Source: Prochilodus magdalenae (Eukaryota; Chordata; Actinopteri; Characiformes; Prochilodontidae). From it: a DNA stretch of 64,000 nt. The notes beneath the pieces are model-generated. The model did not search any database. It was not told the DNA's origin and was given only the letters and a program-made list of their open reading frames with translations. Where the stretch lies: contig JAMWET010003146.1 of NCBI GenBank assembly GCA_024036415.1, positions 124,001-188,000 of the forward strand, written 5' to 3'. Shown piece by piece: positions 43,184-55,547 of this stretch (position 1 is its first letter; each line of letters begins with the position of its first letter). Made by a program: the position numbers and the translations under genes.

Positions 43184-46022
43184 ACAGACTATAACATGTT
43201 CACTGCCTCCTGTTCATCATACAGCAACTCTATACAGCAGCTCTGTCCAGTTAAAAACAAAGACTATAGCATGTTTACTGTCTCCTGGTCATCATACAGC
43301 AGCTCTGTCCAGTTAAAAACAAAGACTATAGCATGTTTACAGCCTCCTGGTCATCATACAGCAACTCTGTCCAGTTAAAAACAAAGACTATAGCATGTTT
43401 ACTGCCTCCTGGTCATCATACGGCATCTCTGTCCAGTTATAAACAAAGACTATAGCATGTTTACTGCCTCCTGGTCATCATACAGCAGCTCTGTCCAGTT
43501 ATAAACAAAGACTATAACATGTTTACTGCCTCCTGGTCATCATACAGCAGCTCTGTCCAGTTATAAACAAAGACTATAACATGTTCACTGCCTCCTGGTC
43601 ATCATACAGCAGCTCTGTCCAGTTAAAAACAAAGACTATAGCATGTTCACTGCCTCCTGGTCATCATACAGCAGCTCTGTCCAGTTATAAACAAAGACTA
43701 TAACATGTTTACTGTCTCCTGGTCATCATACAGCAGCTCTGTCCAGTTATAAACAAAGACTATAACATGTTTACTGCCTCCTGGTCATCATACAGCAGCT
43801 CTGTCCAGTTAAAAACAAAGACTATAGCATGTTTACTGCCTCCTGGTCATCATACAGCAGCTCTGTCCAGTTAAAAACAAAGACTATAGCATGTTTACTG
43901 TCTCCTGGTCATCATACAGCAGCTCTGTCCAGTTAAAAACAAAGACTATAGCATGTTCACTGCCTCCTGGTCATCATACAGCAGCTCTGTCCAGTTATAA
44001 ACAAAGACTATAGCATGTTCACTGCCTCCTGGTAATCATACAGCAGCTCTGTCCAGTTAAAAACAAAGACTATAACATGTTTACTGCCTCCTGGTCATCA
44101 TACAGCAGGTCTGTCCAGTTATAAACAAAGACTATAGAATGTTTACTGCCTCCTGGTCATCATACAGCAGCTCTGTCCAGTTAAAAACTAAGACTGTAAC
44201 TTGTTAACAGCCTCCTGGTCATCATACAGCAGCTCTGTCCAGTTATAAACAAAGACTATAGCATGTTTACTGCCTCCTGGTCATCATACAGCAGCTCTGT
44301 CCAGTTAAAAACAAAGACTATAGCATGTTTACTGCCTCCTGGTCATCATACAGCAGCTCTGTCCAGTTATTAACAAAGACTATAGCATGTTTACAGCCTC
44401 CTGGTCATCATACAGCAGCTCTGTCCAGTTATAAACAAAGACTATAGCATGTTTACTGCCTCCTGGTCATCATACAGCAGCTCTGTCCAGTTAAAAACAA
44501 AGACTATAGCATGTTTACTGTCTCCTGGTCATCATACACCAGCTCTGTCCAGTTATAAACAAAGACTATAGCATGTTTACTGTCTCCTGGTCATCATACA
44601 CCAGCTCTGTCCAGTTATAAACAAAGACTATAGCATGTTTACTGTCTTCTGGTCATCATACAGCAGCTCTGTCCAGTTATAAACAAAGACTATAACATGT
44701 TTACTGCCTCCTGGTAATCATACAGCAGCTCTGTCCAGTTAAAAACAAAGACTATAGCATGTTTACTGCCTCCTGGTCGTCATACAGCAGCTCTGTCCAG
44801 TTATAAACAAAGACTATAGCATGTTTCCTGCCTCCTGGTCATCATACAGCAGCTCTGTCAAGTTATAAACAAAGACTATAGCATGTTCACTGCCTCCTGG
44901 TCATCATACAGCAGCTCTGTCCAGTTATAAACAAAGACTATAACATGTTTACTGCCTCCTGGTCATCATACAGCAGCTCTGTCCAGTTATAAACAAAGAC
45001 TATAGCATGTTTACTGCCTCCTGGTCATCATACAGCAGCTCTGTCCAGTTAAAAACAAAGACTATAGCATGTTTACTGTCTCCTGGTCATCATACAGCAG
45101 CTCTGTCCAGTTAAAAACAAAGACTATAGCATGTTAACAGCCTCCTGGTCATCATACAGCAGCTCTGTCCAGTTAAAAACAAAGACTATAGCATGTTAAC
45201 AGCCTCCTGGTCATCATACAGCAGCTCTGTCCAGTTATAAACAAAGACTATAACATGTTTACTGCCTCCTGGTCATCATACAGCAGCTCTGTCCAGTTAT
45301 AAACAAAGACTATAGCATGTTCACTGCCTCCTGGTCATCATACAGCAGCTCTGTCCAGTTATAAACAAAGACTATAGCATGTTTACTGCCTCCTGGTCAT
45401 CATACAGCAGCTCTGTCCAGTTATAAACAAAGACTATAACATGTTTACTGCCTCCTGGTCATCATACAGCAGCTCTGTCCAGTTAAAAACAAAGACTATA
45501 ACATGTTAACAGCCTCCTGGTCATCATACAGCAGCTCTGTCCAGTTAAAAACAAAGACTATAACATGTTAACAGCCTCCTGGTCATCATACAGCAGCTCT
45601 GTCCAGTTAAAAACAAAGACTATAACATGTTTACTGCCTCCTGGTCATCATACAGCAGCTCTGTCCAGTTAAAAACAAAGACTATAGCATGTTTACTGTC
45701 TCCTGGTCATCATACAGCAGCTCTGTCCAGTTAAAAACAAAGACTATAACATGTTAACAGCCTCCTGGTCATCATACAGCAGCTCTGTCCAGTTAAAAAC
45801 AAAGACTATAACATGTTTACTGCCTCCTGGTCATCATACAGCAGCTCTGTCCAGTTAAAAACAAAGACTATAACATGTTTACTGCCTCCTGGTCATCATA
45901 CAGCAGCTCTGTCCAGTTATAAACAAAGACTATAGCATGTTCACTGCCTCCTGGTCATCATACAGCAGCTCTGTCCAGTTATAAACAAAGACTATAGCAT
46001 GTTCACTGCCACCTGGTCATGT
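43184..46022 (+). repeat. 62-bp minisatellite, about 45 copies
   Basis: Unit CATGTTTACTGCCTCCTGGT, CATCATACAGCAGCTCTGTC, CAGTTATAAACAAAGACTAT, AG. Spacing is 62 bp throughout and identity is very high, with recurring variants at three places (TTA/TCA/TAA after CATGT, CAGTTA[TA]AAAC, and TATA[AG]CATG). The unit length is not divisible by three and no long frame persists, so it is noncoding. Confidence 0.97.
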
Positions 46023-46421
46023 CCTGGTTTTACAGTGCTAGCTGAAAGGGTCTGTTGAGATGTGTGATGGTTTAAAGGTGCAGTTTCACAGCTAATAGTA
46101 TTGTTAGCTACACTAGCTAGACGTTATAGCTCTATTCGTTTGGTCTCCGGTAGTAAACGGTCCTCCTCCACACCTGCCTGTGTGCAGTGTGTGTGTTGTA
46201 AATGACTGCAGCGCCTGGCGGCTCAGCGCTGACAGCTCTGCAGCTTGATGACCTTTCGGTGCTGGCCAGCACATGCCCACAGGGCGCACAACCCCCTGAA
46301 CTGGAGCTGACCGACACCGCCGCGTTTGTTCCAGGAACATCATGTGTGTCTCAACTGTGAGTCCAACCAGCTTTCCCTTCTGACCTGAAAACCACTTTCT
46401 CTCTCTCCCAGTGTTTTCTCA

Positions 46422-46463
<42 letters not shown>

Positions 46464-46540
46464 GTGCTTATTCATTGTCATAGTGTATGTACAACTCTCT
46501 CTCACCCACTCTTTGAATGTTCTCCCTCTCTTTCATTTCT
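46023..46540. other. Spacer between two satellites, with (CT)n
   Basis: About 400 bp of unique sequence followed by a (CT)n microsatellite at 46421-46459. Confidence 0.7.
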
Positions 46541-46559
46541 TGTCTTCTTTCTCTTTTGG

Positions 46560-48930
46560 ACAATTCTGTTGGACGAGTGGAACAGTAGGAAAGCAAAACG
46601 GTGAAAAGGATACTGCTACAGCAGGAACAGGGAGCAGTGGAATAGTGGAACAACAGAACAGAGGAACAGTAGAACAGTGGAACGGAATAGTGGAACAGAG
46701 GAACAGTACAACAGTGGAACAGGGAGCAGAGAAAGAGTGGAACAGTGGAACAATGTAAAACATCTGAACAGCGGATGTGTGAAAAATAGAAATAGGGGAA
46801 CAGTGACAGAACAGTGGAACACAAAATAGAAGAACTGTGAAACAGAGGAATAATCGAACAGCGGGACAGTGGAACAGTAGAACAGTGGAACAGTGGAATA
46901 GAGGAACAGTGGAACAGGGAGCAGTTAAAAAGGAACAATGGAACAGGGAGCAGTGAAACTGAGGAACAGTAGAACAATGACATAGTAGAACAGCGGAATA
47001 GTGGAGCTGTGAAACAGAGGAACAGTAGAACAGTGGAAGCGGGAACATTAAAACAGAGGACAAGTAGAACCAGGAGCAGTGAAACAGAAGAACAGTAGAA
47101 CAGTCAAACAGTAGAATAGCGAAAAAGTGGAACTGGGAACAGCTAAATAGTAGAACAGGGGAATAGTGGAGCTGTGAAACAGAGGAACAGTAGAACCGGG
47201 AGCAGTGAAACAAAGAAAACAGTGGAACAGTGGAACAGTAGAACAGTGGAATCGAGAGCAGTGAAACAGAGGAACAGTAGAACAGTAGAACCGGGAGCAG
47301 TAAAACAGAGGAACAGTGGAGCAGTGGAATAGTAGAATAGCAAAATAGTGGAACGGGGAACGGTGGAGCTGTGAAACAGAGGAACAGCAGAACAGTGGAA
47401 CCGGGAACATTAAAACAGAGGACAAGTAGAACCAGGGGCAGTGAAACAGAGAAACAGTAGAACAGTCAAATAGTAGAACAGTGGAACCGGGAACATTAAA
47501 ACAGAGGACAAGTAGAACCAGGAGCAGTGAAACAGAGGAACAGTAGAACCGGGAGCAGAGAAACAGTAGAACAATAGAACCGGGAGCAGTGAAACAGAGG
47601 AACAGTAGAACAATAGAACCGGGAGCAGTGAAACAGAGGAACAGTAGAACCGGGAGCAGTGAAACAGAGGAACAGTAGAATAGTGGAAAAGTAGAATAGC
47701 GAAATAGTGGAACGGAGAACAGTGGAGCTGTGAAACAGAGGAACAGCAGAACAGTAGACCCGGGAGCAGTGAAACAGAGGAACAGCAGAACAGTGGAACA
47801 GTAGAATAGCGAAATAGTGGAACGGGGAACAGTGGAGCTGTGAAACAGAGGAACAGCAGAACAGTAGACCCGGGAGCAGTGAAACAGAGGAACAGCAGAA
47901 CAGTGGAACAGTAGAATAGCGAAATAGTGGAACGGGGAACAGTGGAGCTGTGAAACAGAGGAACAGCAGAACAGTAGACCCGGGAGCAGTGAAACAGAGG
48001 AACAGCAGAACAGTGGAACCGGGAACATTAAAACAAAAGAACAAGTAGAATCAGGAGTTGTGAAACAGAGGAACAGTAGAACTGGGAGCAGTGAAACAGA
48101 GAAACAGTAGAACAATAGAACCGGGAGCAGTGAAACAGAGGAACAGTAGAACAATAGAACCGGGAGCAGTGAAACAGAGGAACAGTAGAACCGGGAGCAG
48201 TGAAACAGAGGAACAGTAGAATAGTGGAACAGTAGAATAGCGAAATAGTGGAATGGAGAACAGTGGAGCTGTGAAACAGAGGAACAGCAGAACAGTAGAC
48301 CCGGGAGCAGTGAAACAGAGGAACAGCAGAACAGTGGAACAGTAGAATAGCGAAATAGTGGAACGGAGAACAGTGGAGCTGTGAAACAGAGGAACAGCAG
48401 AACAGTAGACCCAGGAGCAGTGAAACAGAAGAACAGCAGAACAGTGGAACAGTAGAATAGCGAAATAGTGGAACGGGGAACAGTGGAGCTGTGAAACAGA
48501 GGAACAGCAGAACAGTAGACCCGGGAGCAGTGAAACAGAGGAACAGCAGAACAGTGGAACAGTAGAATAGCGAAATAGTGGAACGGGGAACAGTGGAGCT
48601 GTGAAACAGAGGAACAGCAGAACAGTAGAACCGGGAGCAGTGAAACAGAGGAACAGCAGAACAGTGGAATAGTGAAGCAGTAAAACAGAGGAACAGCAGA
48701 GCAGTCATCAGAACAGTGGAATAGTGGAACGGGGAACAGTGGAGCTGTGAAACAGAGCTATAATGGGTTGACTGGCTGGAGGTGTGATTTAGATGCTGTA
48801 GTGAGCCGCACACTGGGTCGAATGCCATGCTCTAGTTGAGGTAGAACAGTAGAACAGCAGAACCGGGAGCAGTGAAACAGAGGAACAGTACAACAGTGGA
48901 ATAATACAATAGCGAAATAGTAGAACACTG
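46560..48930 (+). repeat. Purine-biased minisatellite with 110-bp higher-order unit
   Basis: Basic element about 8 bp (AACAGTRG), giving a plus strand rich in A and G. From about 47640 it is organised into a 110-bp unit containing AACGGGGAACAGTGGAGCTG and GACCCGGGAGCAGTG; starts are seen at 47711, 47821 and 47931, and again at 48252, 48362, 48472 and 48582. Stop codons are absent in some minus frames, so frames of up to 368 residues of Phe/Cys/Leu/Pro appear. These are artefacts. A short unique segment interrupts it at 48755-48840. Confidence 0.95.
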
Positions 48931-50200
48931 GAACACAGGACACTGACATGGTAGGACAGGAGAACGGGGGAACCACGGAAGCCCAGGCTATGTTCACACA
49001 TCAGGCGGCCCAAATCTACTGTTCTCAGCAAACCGGAACAGTCGGAACAGATCACCATCCTGAGCCGACCCGGAAAAGAACAATGCTTCTGTGTGCAGTG
49101 GCCTTTAGACAGTCCAGCCCAGCCGGCTAGGCATGAGCAAAGCCTGATGGGATATCAGACCCTCGGTCAGGTTTTAATACATTAACACATCCCGAGCGTG
49201 TGTTCCTGAACCTCCTGGAGGGAGGAGATGCGGAGAGTGTGAGGTATTTGCCAAACAGGTCATAAGTGACTTTCCAGCCCAGGCGCTTTCTCCGTGTCTC
49301 CAGTGCCCAGGGACAAGGCCTTCATGGTTATGTAACACTGTCACGCACTTATGAGCACGGTGATGGTTTCATGCAGCACTGCCACTGTGTGTGTGTGACT
49401 AGAATCTGTCATAGCTGAATGCCATAGCAACACACCATCCACAGGGACCAACGTTCTGCAGAGTCCAATTTCTCCTCCCGCTCCGGAATCCAGGCACTCT
49501 TCCAAATATTGTCTCCTCCAATCCCTTCCTGATTACTGCTACAGGGAGGGATATATTGAGTCTTAGAGCCCAAATTCAGGCTTGCCGCACGCCGACACGC
49601 TTTAATGCCACACGAAGCCGTTATCCGAGTTCCAATAACAGGCTTCCCAGGCCCTCTGCTTGGGCTTCGCTCTCATCAGCCGCAGCGTTCGCTGTTCCCT
49701 CATAAGCGGCAATATTTCCCAACGTTGTTAAAAGATTCCTAAAAGTGTCGTTTGCACCGTACTCGCTTTTCCGTGGAATAGTGACATTCCCCAAGCAGCT
49801 TCTTTACAAAACAGTGCAATCCAGACTGCAGCCCAATGGACTACATGCACTTCCGTACTTCCAGGAAGATCTGAGCCAGCTTACTTCGTACCATCAGACC
49901 CCATACCTGCGCTTGGAGTCGTTCCTGAGCCAGGGTTCGAGACACGGCGGTGGCTGTTACAGAAGGGAGCAGGTCCAGAGTTGTGTGAGTGGAACAGTTT
50001 CTCCGTTCTACTTCCCAGATCCGGCTTTGGGACCTGAGAGGATGCCGGCAAGGGATGACCCAGCAGGCACCAACATGAGAACGGACTGAGCTCCCAATGA
50101 ATACACGTCTCCCGGTGAGGAGGGCGTTATGGATGTCAGGTGGAAGTAGCAGGCTTAGCCGTCTTGCGTGGTGCTGGGCCTACTCACTGATGCTTGCACT
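48931..50200. other. Unannotated stretch
   Basis: No recognised repeat. The 114-residue plus frame at 49745-50089 has no family likeness, so I do not call it a gene. Confidence 0.5.
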
Positions 50201-52110
50201 ATTTAAGGTGGAATGGGAATATCCATACCTGAGGTGTCGAAATGTATCCAAGCTGCTGCACTTTTTAAGGTGGAATGGAAACATTCAAACAAGAAGCAGA
50301 GGTGTCCTGAATGTAAGGGCTGCACCATTTAAGGTGGAACGGAGAAATTTGAACAAGAAACTGAGGCGGCTGGATTTAGCCAGACTGTTTCTCCTCTTAA
50401 GGTGGAATGCGAACATTTGAATAAGAAGCTAAAGTGCCTGAATTTAGCCTAACTGGTGGAACGGAGAAATTTCAACAAGAAGCTGAGGTGCCCATATGTA
50501 GCCAAACTGCTGCACTTTTTAAGGTGGAACGGGGAAATTTAAATAAGCTGAGGTGCCAGAATGTACCCAAACTGCTGCCCCTTTTAAGGTGGAATGGGAA
50601 TATCCATACAAGAAGCTGAGGTGTCGAAATGTATCCAAACTGCTGCACTTTTTAAGGTGGAATGGAAACGTTCAAACAAGAAGCAGAGGTGTCCTGAATG
50701 TAAGGGCTGCACCATTTAAGGTGGAACAAGAGAAATTTGAACAAGAAGCTGAGGTGCCCATATGTAGCCAACCTGCTGCACTTTTTAAGGTGGAACGGGG
50801 AAATTTAAATAAGCTGAGGTGCTAGAATGTACCCAAATTGCTGCTCTATTTAGGGTGGAATGGAGAAATTTGAACAAGAAGCTGAGGTGCCCGTATGTAG
50901 CCAAGCTGCTGCACTTTTTAAGGTGGAACGGGGAAATCTAAACAAGCTGAGGTGCCAGAACGTACCCAAACTGCTGCTCCATTTAAGGTGGAACGGAGAA
51001 ATTTGAACAAGAAGCTGAAGTGCCATATGATAAAATATGATCAAGTGCCATATGATTAAATAAACTGAAGTGCCAGAATATAAGTGCTGCTCCATTTAAG
51101 GTGGAGTGGAGAAATTTCAACAAGAAGCTGAGGTGCCCATATGTAGCCAAACTGCTGCACTTTTTGAGGTGGAACTGGGAAATTTAAATAAGCTGAGGTG
51201 CCAGAATGTACCCAAACTGCTGCTCCATTTAAGGTGGAACGGAGAAATTTGAACAAGAAGCTGAGATGCCCATATGTAGCCAACCTGCTGCACTTTTTAA
51301 GGTGGAACGGGGAAATTTGATTAAATAAACTGAAGTGGCAGAATGTAAGTGCTGCTCCATTTAAGGTGGAATGGAAAAATTTGAACAAGAAGCTGAGGTG
51401 CCCGTATGTAGCCAACCTGCTGCACTTTTTAAGGTGGAATGGGGAAATTTAAATAAGCTGAGGTGCCAGAATGTACCCAAACTGCTGCTCCATTTAAGGT
51501 GGAACGGAGAAATTTGAACAAGAAGCTGAGGTGCCCATATGTAGCCAACCTGCTGCACTTTTTAAGGTGGAACGGGGAAATTTAAATAAGCTGAGGTGCC
51601 AGAATGTACCCAAACTGCTTCTCCATTTAAGGTGGAACAGGGAAATTTGAACAAGAAGCTGAGGTGCCCGTATGTAGCCAACCTGCTACACTTTTTAAGG
51701 TGGAACGGGGAAATTTAAACAAGCTGAGGTGCCAGAATGTACCCAAACTGCTTCTCCATTTAAGGTGGAACAGGGAAATTTGAACAAGAAGCTAAGGTGC
51801 CCGAATGTATCCAAACTCTGCTCCATTTAAGGCGGAATGCGAACATTTGAATAAGAAGCTAAAGCGCCTGAATTTAGCCTAACTGGTGCACCGTTTAAGG
51901 TGGAACAGGAACATTTGAACAAGAAGCTGAGCTGCCCCAATGTACCCAAACTGCTGCCCCTTTTAAGGTGAAATGCGAACATTTGAATATGAAGCTGAGG
52001 GGTCTGAATTTAGCCTAGCTGCTGCACCATTTAAGGTGGAATGAGAAAGTTTAAGCAAAAATCAGAGGCGCCTGTGTAGAACTGCCTTACCATTTAAGGT
52101 GGAATAGAAA
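50200..52110 (+). repeat. Alternating 65/68-bp tandem array
   Basis: Two related units alternate. Both begin AAGGTGGAACGG.GAAATTT. One continues GAACAAGAAGCTGAGGTGCC and is about 68 bp; the other continues AAATAAGCTGAGGTGCCAGA and is about 65 bp. Together they form a dimer of about 133 bp. The array is most regular at 50700-51800 and decays at both ends. Small open frames across it are by-products. Confidence 0.93.
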
Positions 52111-53004
52111 GATCAGCTTCATAAAACCAATAGCTCAGTCTATTTTGTCCTGCCTATGATAGCAAGTAGTTAGCAATGCAGCAGCAACAACAATAGTTGG
52201 GTAACCCACAAGCCAACTAACACCAATACCATTAATTGGTGTGTCATTATTCGCTGTAACATTATCCAGTGCTGCTCAGATGCTATACCATCTAAACCCA
52301 ACCTCCAGCCTGTCAACCAATCAGAGCTGCTGTTCCATTTTCATCCCCAAACCCCCAAAGTTCAAGGCTGCCCAGTATCGCTCGTCCAGCTGATGGGTTA
52401 CTGCGACCCACATGACCATGGCTCACTCTTTATAACAATTACTGTGGCTTCTTCAGATGTATTGGATTTACATTAACCTGACCACCCCACGTTTATTAAA
52501 GCCTTCTTCTGGGGAGAGAAAAATGGGCCCCGAGGGGCCAAACTGATACCCGAGCCACATTTCTCACCGCAATCAAGTCATGGTCATTTTTCATGATATG
52601 GTACTTGAAGGCTGGCCAATGGTTTGGAGGAATGCCAGGCTGATATTGTGTCACGCTGGCTATGATATTGCTGAAGGTGATGTAGTAAAAGACTGATTAA
52701 GACCCACATCCTTCATTTTGTATGACTGTTCTCCAACCTCTCTTTATCTTTTAAGCTGCCGATGTTGGCGGCAAACATCGATCTTCACCGGGAATGCCGT
52801 CACGATGGGAACATTGCCATTTCTGTATGCCTCCACCAGTCCCATAGTGCACAAAACAGCGTGTGACTGCAGTACTGGAACTAAAGATGCTGATTTTATT
52901 ACTGTGACTTTAAGGACATATGCAAATGAGCTCTGTTTTGATTGGGTGCCTTCTACTGTGGCTCTGTTAGAAGGCAGCCAGACTGCAAGTAGTGTCTCTC
53001 AGTC
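52111..53004. other. Unannotated stretch
   Basis: No gene or named repeat recognised. The 104-residue plus frame at 52718-53032 runs into a transposon relic. Confidence 0.5.
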
Positions 53005-53310
53005 TCGGCAATGCAGTTGTAGAGGTCCCTAATGGAGTCCTGTGATAATCCATCCCATGCAGCTTCAATATCCTCACACAGTTCCTGCAGATGGTGCGGT
53101 ATAGGTGGAGTGACACCAGGCCTTCTGGACGTGTGACAAAGAACTGTTCATCTCGGTGCTGACCACGGTGCCTCCACCCATTCGTTGGTGGTCTCCAACG
53201 AGACAAAAGTGGGATTTGTCACTGAAGATGACCCGCTGCCATTCTGAGTTACTCCATGATGGTGTGGCACCACACCATCGCAGTCTATGGTGACGTGGTG
53301 TTAAGGACAG
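53005..53310 (-). mobile_element. Tc1/mariner-like transposon relic C
   Basis: Contains the reverse complement of the IRNLY..-coding segment (GTAGAGGTCCCTAATGGAGT), GGTGGAGTGACACCAGGCCT and GTGACGTGGTGTTAAGGACA in the order seen in B and E. 5'-truncated. Confidence 0.75.
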
Positions 53311-54399
53311 AACCAGGTTCCTACTTCATTAGTACACCTGGTGATCCACATAAGCGGCGTTAGAATATGCATTACATGTAGCCATTCTACAGTGACCCTT
53401 CCAGTTAGTAGCTCGAACATCCCACCGGAGACCATGGGCCTCATGCCTTTCCTGAAGCTGCGTAGCGGTAACAGTGCCATGCAGAGTTCACATGTGTAGT
53501 CGCAGCATCCATCACAGGCCCGTCTCCCTGCGCTAAAGTCGCTCCACACGTGTTTACGGTTAGAAAGAACAGGCTGGCTTTTGAGAGGTAAACAGGGAGG
53601 AGGATTCCCACGACTTGGGCCTTTTAAAGGCCCAAGCTCCAGAGCCGTGTTTACATGGACAAGAAGGGTGGCACCTCCAGACTGGCAGCTTCAAACCCAA
53701 ATAGCAACCCGGGATCTGAGAGCAGAGGCGGCGAGCGAGAAGCGATGATGTGTCCCGGTGTGGATACAGCTGTCCACAGATGCGCAAACACTGGGAGTGT
53801 TTGCCGAGCCGTTCGGGAGACGCCATATGGTCATGAGTGGCACCTCGGGGAAGACGGATAGGCGATATTTTCACCCTCCTGTTTAGCGAAGTGGGTGCTG
53901 GGAGCGAAGGAATGTGGTGGAAGTCTAAATAATCGAAGGCCTTTATCTTCACTGTCAGCTTTCCCAGCGAAAGGGTCTCAGCAAAGTCCGGCCAACTCTG
54001 TGGCACTGCTAACGCTGCCCAGTCTCCCTCAGCACCGCCAGCTCAGGGAAGTTTCAGACCACAGGGTTTACATGAACTTCATAATCCAGCCATAACCAGG
54101 TTTTCTGCACTCATCTGATTACGTGGTCATGTAAGCAGCAACACTCGGATTTCTTAGATAAGATCAAGACCCAGTAAGAGCTGGATGGTAGCTTAGTAAT
54201 CAGGTTCCTTAGGGCATGTATACACTTTACTCTGATTTCTTTCGGTCATATATGCTTGATGTTCTAGATAATGGACGTATGTTACTATGTTCAGTTACAG
54301 CGACTCAGTCTTTCAAAAACTAGCCGCTACATGAAGTTTAAGGCTTGGGTTAAGTTACATCTTACTCTGTGAGTTGATTGGCTGGTTGCAAAGCAGGAA
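53311..54399. other. Unannotated stretch
   Basis: A 148-residue minus frame (53560-54006) lies here. It has no recognisable domain or splice partners. Confidence 0.45.
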
Positions 54400-54618
54400 T
54401 GTACATTTATGGCATTTAGTTGACGCTCTAAACCGGAGCTACTTACAAGGTTAGCCATATTATAGATAGGCCAATGTAGTGTTAGGAGTCTTACCCAAAG
54501 ACTCTTATTGGTGTAGCACAGCCTAGTCACCCAGACCAGTAATCGAAGCCCAGTCTCCCACATGGGACGGTTTCTTCTTGGTGGGTGATGGTGTTATCCA
54601 CTGCGCCATACCAACCAA
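54400..54618 (-). mobile_element. tRNA-derived SINE with L2-type tail, reverse orientation
   Basis: Reverse complement of the family: tail GCATTTAGTTGACGCTCTAA at the low-coordinate end, ACTCTTATTGGTGTAGCAC in the body, and the tRNA-like head near 54540-54618. Confidence 0.82.
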
Positions 54619-54649
54619 CCGTTAATCAGAAATCTGATTAATACCCTAA

Positions 54650-54970
54650 GACCAAGATGAATGGTTTGTTCCAGAAGGCCTGGTGTCACTCCACCTCCAC
54701 CCCTACTGCACCATCTGCAGGAACAGTGTGGGAATATTCAAGCTGCATGGGATGGATTATCACAGGACCCCATTAGGAACCTCTATAACTCCATGCCTAG
54801 ACATCAGGCATGCTGCGTTAGCAAACATGGTGGCCCGACACCATACCGAGAGATTCTACTTTTGCATGTGTAGCATGTATCATCCTCCCCAATAGCACTG
54901 CAATCCTGCACTACCCTCTGGCTGCAGCTATTCATTTGTTAATGTGTATATTACAGCTGGAAATTGGTGT
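54650..54970 (+). mobile_element. Tc1/mariner-like transposon relic D (3' part)
   Basis: Encodes QDPIRNLYNSMPRHQACCVS then KHGGPTPYREI, the C-terminal part of a Tc1-like transposase. It is followed by an end segment with GGTGTAAAAAGTTTTTG. The N-terminal and catalytic parts are missing. Confidence 0.78.
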
Positions 54971-55547
54971 AAAAAGTTTTTGTTTCACAAAAAAACAAAA
55001 GCATTAAAAGACGAGTGAAGTGCTAAGACAGCCGTCGTGAAGCGCCTCTACACTTAGGGCATCCCATAATTGACTCATGCGAGAAGAGCACAGCGCCATT
55101 TATGACATCTGGCTCCATCGGAGAAACGGAGCGCCAGCCTCACGGCGTAGTTGGTGTCCATCCCGTCATTCCGTGCACCTGTGAAGAGCGCCCTTCTGCG
55201 CGAAGCCTCGAGCGGTGATGAGGCAATCAATAGGGATTGTTTCGCAGCGGCGGGCCATATAGCCGCTGACATCTGCGCGGCATTAAGTGGGATATTGGTA
55301 TTCTAGCCAGTGCTTTCCTATCTGGAGCCCATCTGCTTGGCTTGGAGCACTGCCTCGGCCATCTCTCCACCTCTCCGTCTCTCCCTCTCTCTCTGAATTA
55401 CCATGTGTAAATAGCAGCACTAATGAGAGCGGGCTTCAGCTGACGCATTCAGTGGTCTTTGGGGAAAGGCGGAGTGGGTATTTGCCTTTTATGCTCATTT
55501 TGAATCCAATCAATGGGCTGTGAATACTGTATATTTGCCATTTATGT
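54971..55547. other. Unannotated stretch
   Basis: No gene or named repeat recognised, apart from a short CT-rich run near 55370-55395. Confidence 0.5.

Noticed and set aside
43184..46022. CRISPR-like regular array
   Set aside because: The repeated unit is continuous with no unique spacers, and the genome is a vertebrate one. It is a minisatellite.
46468..48828. Long minus-strand open frames (up to 368 codons) rich in Phe, Cys, Leu and Pro
   Set aside because: They lie wholly within the purine-biased minisatellite, whose unit lacks stop codons in those frames. Low complexity and no family likeness.
53560..54006. 148-codon minus frame as a gene
   Set aside because: No recognised family, no splice partners, and it is surrounded by transposon relics.
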